Below are positions 43,247 to 45,559 of a stretch of DNA of 45,559 nt, piece by piece. This DNA is from a bacterium. Its GTDB lineage: Bacteria > Verrucomicrobiota > Kiritimatiellia > UBA8416. The stretch is taken from contig JAIFLS010000012.1 of NCBI GenBank assembly GCA_020048935.1, positions 1 through 45,559 on the forward strand. Direction: 5' to 3'. Under the pieces are notes generated by a model. The model saw only the letters and a list, made by a program, of their open reading frames with translations. It was not told the origin of the DNA and made no database searches. The position numbers and the translations under genes were made by a program. Every line of letters starts with the position of its first letter. Position 1 is the first letter of the stretch.

Positions 43247-43753
43247 TCAGGACACGCTGATCTGCGTATAAAACACGTCGGCGTTTAGCGTGACCGGCGC
43301 GACCATGGTGAGCTTGACACCCGATGGGGTACAAAGATGGTGGTTGGCACCAACCGCGATCGTCGGCAGCGAGAGTGACAGCAGGAACCCTTTCTCGGAA
43401 AGTCGTGTCTTGGCTCCTCCGGCAGCCATATTGGCCAGTTCACCCACAACGTCATTCAGTTCATCCGAGGCTACTTCAGCATCACTCTCCATCATCATCA
43501 TGCTTCTGAAAATCAGCTTTGCCAACTCTTCGGGGAAAATAAGCGAGAGTTGAGCGCGTACTTCGATGCCGCTTTCTGGGTGTGTGCCTGAAAGGCTGAT
43601 GGTTCCTGAGACATTTCCGGTGGGGGCACCATTTTCCTTTGATGCAATGTCCCCTACCGAAACAGGGATCATGACCATTTGGGCAAATGCGTCTTCAATG
43701 CTCGCGAAAACGGCCGGGGGTATCATCATCAATAATTCACTTGTACTGCTCAT
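43247..43753 (-). CDS. CheX-like chemotaxis phosphatase
   Basis: A 168-residue protein of the CheC/CheX class with the full signature: DVVGELAN (D-x3-E-x2-N) and, 21 residues on, the Pro of LSLPT. It directly follows a canonical cheY on the same strand (28 bases apart), making it the best candidate for the CheY-P phosphatase of the motor pathway. AAGGA lies 7 bases before the ATG. The N-terminal part has the SIEDAFAQMVMIPV helix-strand typical of CheX-like proteins that act on their own. Confidence 0.85.
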   Translation of the reverse strand: MSSTSELLMMIPPAVFASIEDAFAQMVMIPVSVGDIASKENGAPTGNVSGTISLSGTHPESGIEVRAQLSLIFPEELAKLIFRSMMMMESDAEVASDELNDVVGELANMAAGGAKTRLSEKGFLLSLSLPTIAVGANHHLCTPSGVKLTMVAPVTLNADVFYTQISVS

Positions 43754-43781
43754 GAATCGGTCCTTGCTGTATTCGTTGGTG

Positions 43782-44162
43782 TTAACTGCCCAGGATTTCC
43801 TGCATTTTAGCCTTGAGGGTTTCGGGGGTGAACGGTTTTACAATGTAAGCATTAGCCCCGCAAGTTAATGCCTCGATGACATCGTCCTTCGCCCCTTCTG
43901 TCGTTACCATCATGATGGGAATTTTGCCGTAGGACGGCAGGCTGCGAAGTCTCTTGATCAGCTCCAAACCGTCCATGTTCGGCATATTCCAGTCAGTCAG
44001 CACACAGTCAAACTGCGCATTCTCGCAAAGCTGGATCGCTTCCTGTCCGTCGGCGGCTTCGGTGACATCGTTGAAGCCGCAGCGGGCAAGCGTCATCTTA
44101 AGGATGCGACGCATGGTAGAGGAATCATCGGCTACCAGTATTTTTGTATCTGATGCGCTCAT
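43782..44162 (-). CDS. cheY: Chemotaxis response regulator CheY
   Basis: A 126-residue receiver that is the closest match in the window to true CheY: KILVADDSSTMRRILK, acceptor Asp in VLTDWNMPNMDGLELI, MMVTTEG, and VKPFTPETLKAKM. It is expected to bind the FliM switch when phosphorylated. GGAG lies 5 bases before the ATG. It is divergent from flgL and leads the CheX-like phosphatase gene. The donor may be either CheA. Confidence 0.96.
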   Translation of the reverse strand: MSASDTKILVADDSSTMRRILKMTLARCGFNDVTEAADGQEAIQLCENAQFDCVLTDWNMPNMDGLELIKRLRSLPSYGKIPIMMVTTEGAKDDVIEALTCGANAYIVKPFTPETLKAKMQEILGS

Positions 44163-44331
44163 AAGCTCTCCATCTGTGTTGGTTTTCAGAGAAAATCATC
44201 GCGGGCGGCAAAGATTGTGTAAGTACGCAGTAGAGTATTAGACGAAGTTCAATCAGAATTCAATCATTAAAAACGAGGGCGTAAACGGTGAAGTGATTGG
44301 TAAGCCCGGGGTGTTATTGCCGGTTTGCCGG

Positions 44332-44347
44332 TGGCACTGGATCTGCT
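44332..44347 (+). promoter_or_regulatory. Sigma54-like site in front of flgL
   Basis: TGGCACTGGATCTGCT carries the GG and GC elements at the right spacing and all of TGGCAC. The predicted start (about 44358) lies only 2 bases before the flgL ATG, so use of this site would give a nearly leaderless mRNA. Such a match is expected by chance about once in three windows of this size, so it is uncertain. The 197-base cheY-flgL spacer holds nothing else clear. Confidence 0.35.
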
Positions 44348-44359
44348 AACAGTCAAGGC

Positions 44360-45286
44360 ATGCGAATTACACCAGATATGAATATGCGAATGATGTCAGG
44401 TGCCATGCTGCGGCATCAACAAACGTTGTTCGATGTGCGGCGGCAAATGTCCTCCGGACGAAAAGTCAATCTGGCCTCCGATGATCCTGGTGCTTATGAG
44501 GCGATCCAGGGCTTGAAATCGGATTTGTCGCAGTTGTCGCAGTTTGAGCGGAATTCCAATATGGCCCGGCATTATCTAACGATGCTGGATAGCAGCCTGG
44601 ACAAGACCGTGAACCTGGTGCATCAGGCTAGTGAGTTGGCCGTGCGCGCGAGCGATGCCACATTGGATCCCGGTGCGCGTGAGGCCATGGCACAACAGGC
44701 GGATCAATTATTGCAATCGCTTTTGGCCGTGGCTAACAGTTCGGAGGGCGGCCGCTATAATTTTGCCGGACTGAGGGCGAGTGAGAAACCGTATGTCGAA
44801 CAGGTTGATCCGGTAACCGGTAGGATTTCCGCTGTGGTATATGCGGGAAGCGAAGAGACCCGGATGATCAAGACCGGCCCGGAGCAATACGCGGCGACCA
44901 ATATTGCAGGGAGTCAGTCGGTAGGCGAGGGCGGCATATTCCAGACATCGACACGCGATTTATTTGATAGTGTGATTCGTTTGCGCGATTCGCTGTCGGC
45001 TGGTGTGAATGGTGCGGAAACCGATAACCTTGAACGGCTGAACGATGATTTAAATCATGTGCTGGGCCAAGTTAGCCTGAATGGTGCTCGGCATGAACAG
45101 GTCATTATGAATGAGTCCTACCTGCGTGAGATGCAATTGACAAACCAGCAGTCTCTTGCATCGCTGGATTCCGTTGATATGGCGGAAGCCGCCATGCAGC
45201 TTTCGCAGGCGCAAACAGCTTATCAAGCGGCCCTTCACGGTACTTCAACCCTGATGCAGCAAGTGTCCCTGCTGAATTACATGTAA
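44360..45286 (+). CDS. flgL: Flagellar hook-filament junction protein FlgL
   Basis: A 308-residue protein of the flagellin/HAP3 type. The N-terminus MRITPDMNMRM, then QQTLFDVRRQMSSGRKVNLASDDPGAYEA is the FlgL form of the D0/D1 helices, and the C-terminal helix (VDMAEAAMQLSQAQTAYQAAL, then QVSLLNYM) closes the coiled coil. It joins hook to filament with FlgK. The start at 44360 was chosen because the family begins MRI; the frame is open to 44297. AAGG lies directly upstream. FlgK is probably outside the window. Confidence 0.95.
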   Translation: MRITPDMNMRMMSGAMLRHQQTLFDVRRQMSSGRKVNLASDDPGAYEAIQGLKSDLSQLSQFERNSNMARHYLTMLDSSLDKTVNLVHQASELAVRASDATLDPGAREAMAQQADQLLQSLLAVANSSEGGRYNFAGLRASEKPYVEQVDPVTGRISAVVYAGSEETRMIKTGPEQYAATNIAGSQSVGEGGIFQTSTRDLFDSVIRLRDSLSAGVNGAETDNLERLNDDLNHVLGQVSLNGARHEQVIMNESYLREMQLTNQQSLASLDSVDMAEAAMQLSQAQTAYQAALHGTSTLMQQVSLLNYM

Positions 45287-45293
45287 GCCCGCC

Positions 45294-45309
45294 GCCCACT
45301 GGGGTGGGC
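45294..45309 (+). terminator. Stem-loop 8 bases after flgL
   Basis: GCCCAC and GTGGGC pair around TGGG directly behind the flgL stop. The stem is GC-rich but is followed by AAAAAC, not by T, so it is not a classical intrinsic terminator on the plus strand. It may still protect or end the mRNA. Confidence 0.35.
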
Positions 45310-45346
45310 AAAAACGAGGGTGGTAACTTTCTGGGGAGATCGGAAA

Positions 45347-45419
45347 ACGACTACGGCGACGACTACGGCTGACGCGGGTGTAAGGTCGAATCGTAATCCG
45401 TAGTCGTCGCCGTAGTCGT
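45347..45419. repeat. Perfect 22-bp inverted repeat downstream of flgL
   Basis: Arms at 45347-45368 and 45398-45419 are exact reverse complements, with a 29-base spacer. Each arm is itself built from a 12-base unit (acgactacggcg) in about 1.8 copies. No ORF, T-run or transposase is near. It looks like an extragenic palindromic repeat. Confidence 0.85.
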
Positions 45420-45509
45420 CCACCGAAAACTGAGTCAAAATGGCCAAGTTATAGGCAAGCCAGCCGCTCGGGGCTCCGGGCGAAAATGAATGGGTAACTT
45501 TTTTGGTGG

Positions 45510-45530
45510 AACGCGACCTCCGGGCGCGTT
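45510..45530. repeat. Short palindrome in the gene-free tail
   Basis: AACGCG (45510-45515) and CGCGTT (45525-45530) flank ACCTCCGGG. Just upstream, GGTAACTTT at 45492-45500 repeats GGTAACTTT at 45322-45330, so the tail holds at least two copies of a short motif around the larger inverted repeat. No coding frame of note lies in 45287-45559. Confidence 0.5.
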
Positions 45531-45559
45531 ATGACCGTGGTGTGTGCATGGGTTGTCCA

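Overview
The window (about 45.6 kb, GC-rich) is one dense motility and chemosensory locus from a flagellated, Gram-negative-type bacterium. It contains a nearly complete flagellar export operon (fliO-fliP-fliQ-fliR-flhB-flhA-flhF-flhG), fliA and flgL, plus a very large set of chemotaxis and two-component genes. The lineage cannot be fixed without searches. The many hybrid kinases, a PocR-type sensor, a sigma54 activator, HDOD proteins and GC-rich intergenic palindromes would fit a deep lineage such as the PVC group (Kiritimatiellota or Lentisphaerota), but this is a guess. No rRNA, tRNA, CRISPR, IS element or transposase was seen.

Layout. (A) 1-7906, plus strand: the 3' end of a methyl-accepting chemotaxis protein fused to bacteriohemerythrin, a receiver, cheA, cheR, cheB, cheD, an HDOD gene, a receiver and a CheX-like phosphatase, mostly overlapping or nearly so. 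(B) 7911-8453, minus: a lone J-domain gene. (C) 8570-18212, plus: a five-module hybrid kinase whose second kinase core has lost its histidine, a small protein coupled to an HDOD gene, a BarA-like tripartite kinase, a second CheA and a receiver. (D) 32782-18178, minus: cheR2, cheD2, HDOD, CheY-like, HDOD, CheX-like, receiver, cheB2 and an NtrC-family activator. These are followed by a likely sigma54-controlled periplasmic transglutaminase-like protein with a coupled tiny ORF, then three hybrid kinases (one with a PocR domain). (E) 32965-43239, plus: a zinc-ribbon protein and the flagellar export operon through fliA. (F) 44162-43247, minus: a canonical CheY and a third CheX-like phosphatase. (G) 44360-45286, plus: flgL, followed by a gene-free tail of 273 bases with inverted repeats.

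How the parts work together. Two CheA kinases and two complete CheR/CheB/CheD adaptation sets, one on each strand, suggest two chemosensory pathways in one locus. One probably drives the flagellar motor through the CheY at 43782. The other may feed HDOD or receiver outputs. Three CheX-like proteins, each with an intact D-x3-E-x2-N-x21-P motif, replace CheZ as the dephosphorylation arm. No stand-alone CheW is present in the window.

The most interesting signals are: a His-to-Asn pseudokinase module in the kinase at 8570; long C11 and C10 tracts at domain borders of two hybrid kinases; a full sigma54 promoter, upstream palindrome and enhancer-binding-protein layout in front of the transglutaminase-like gene; and an NPTR instead of NPTH autocleavage site in FlhB. 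All calls come from reading the sequence; no database search was run.
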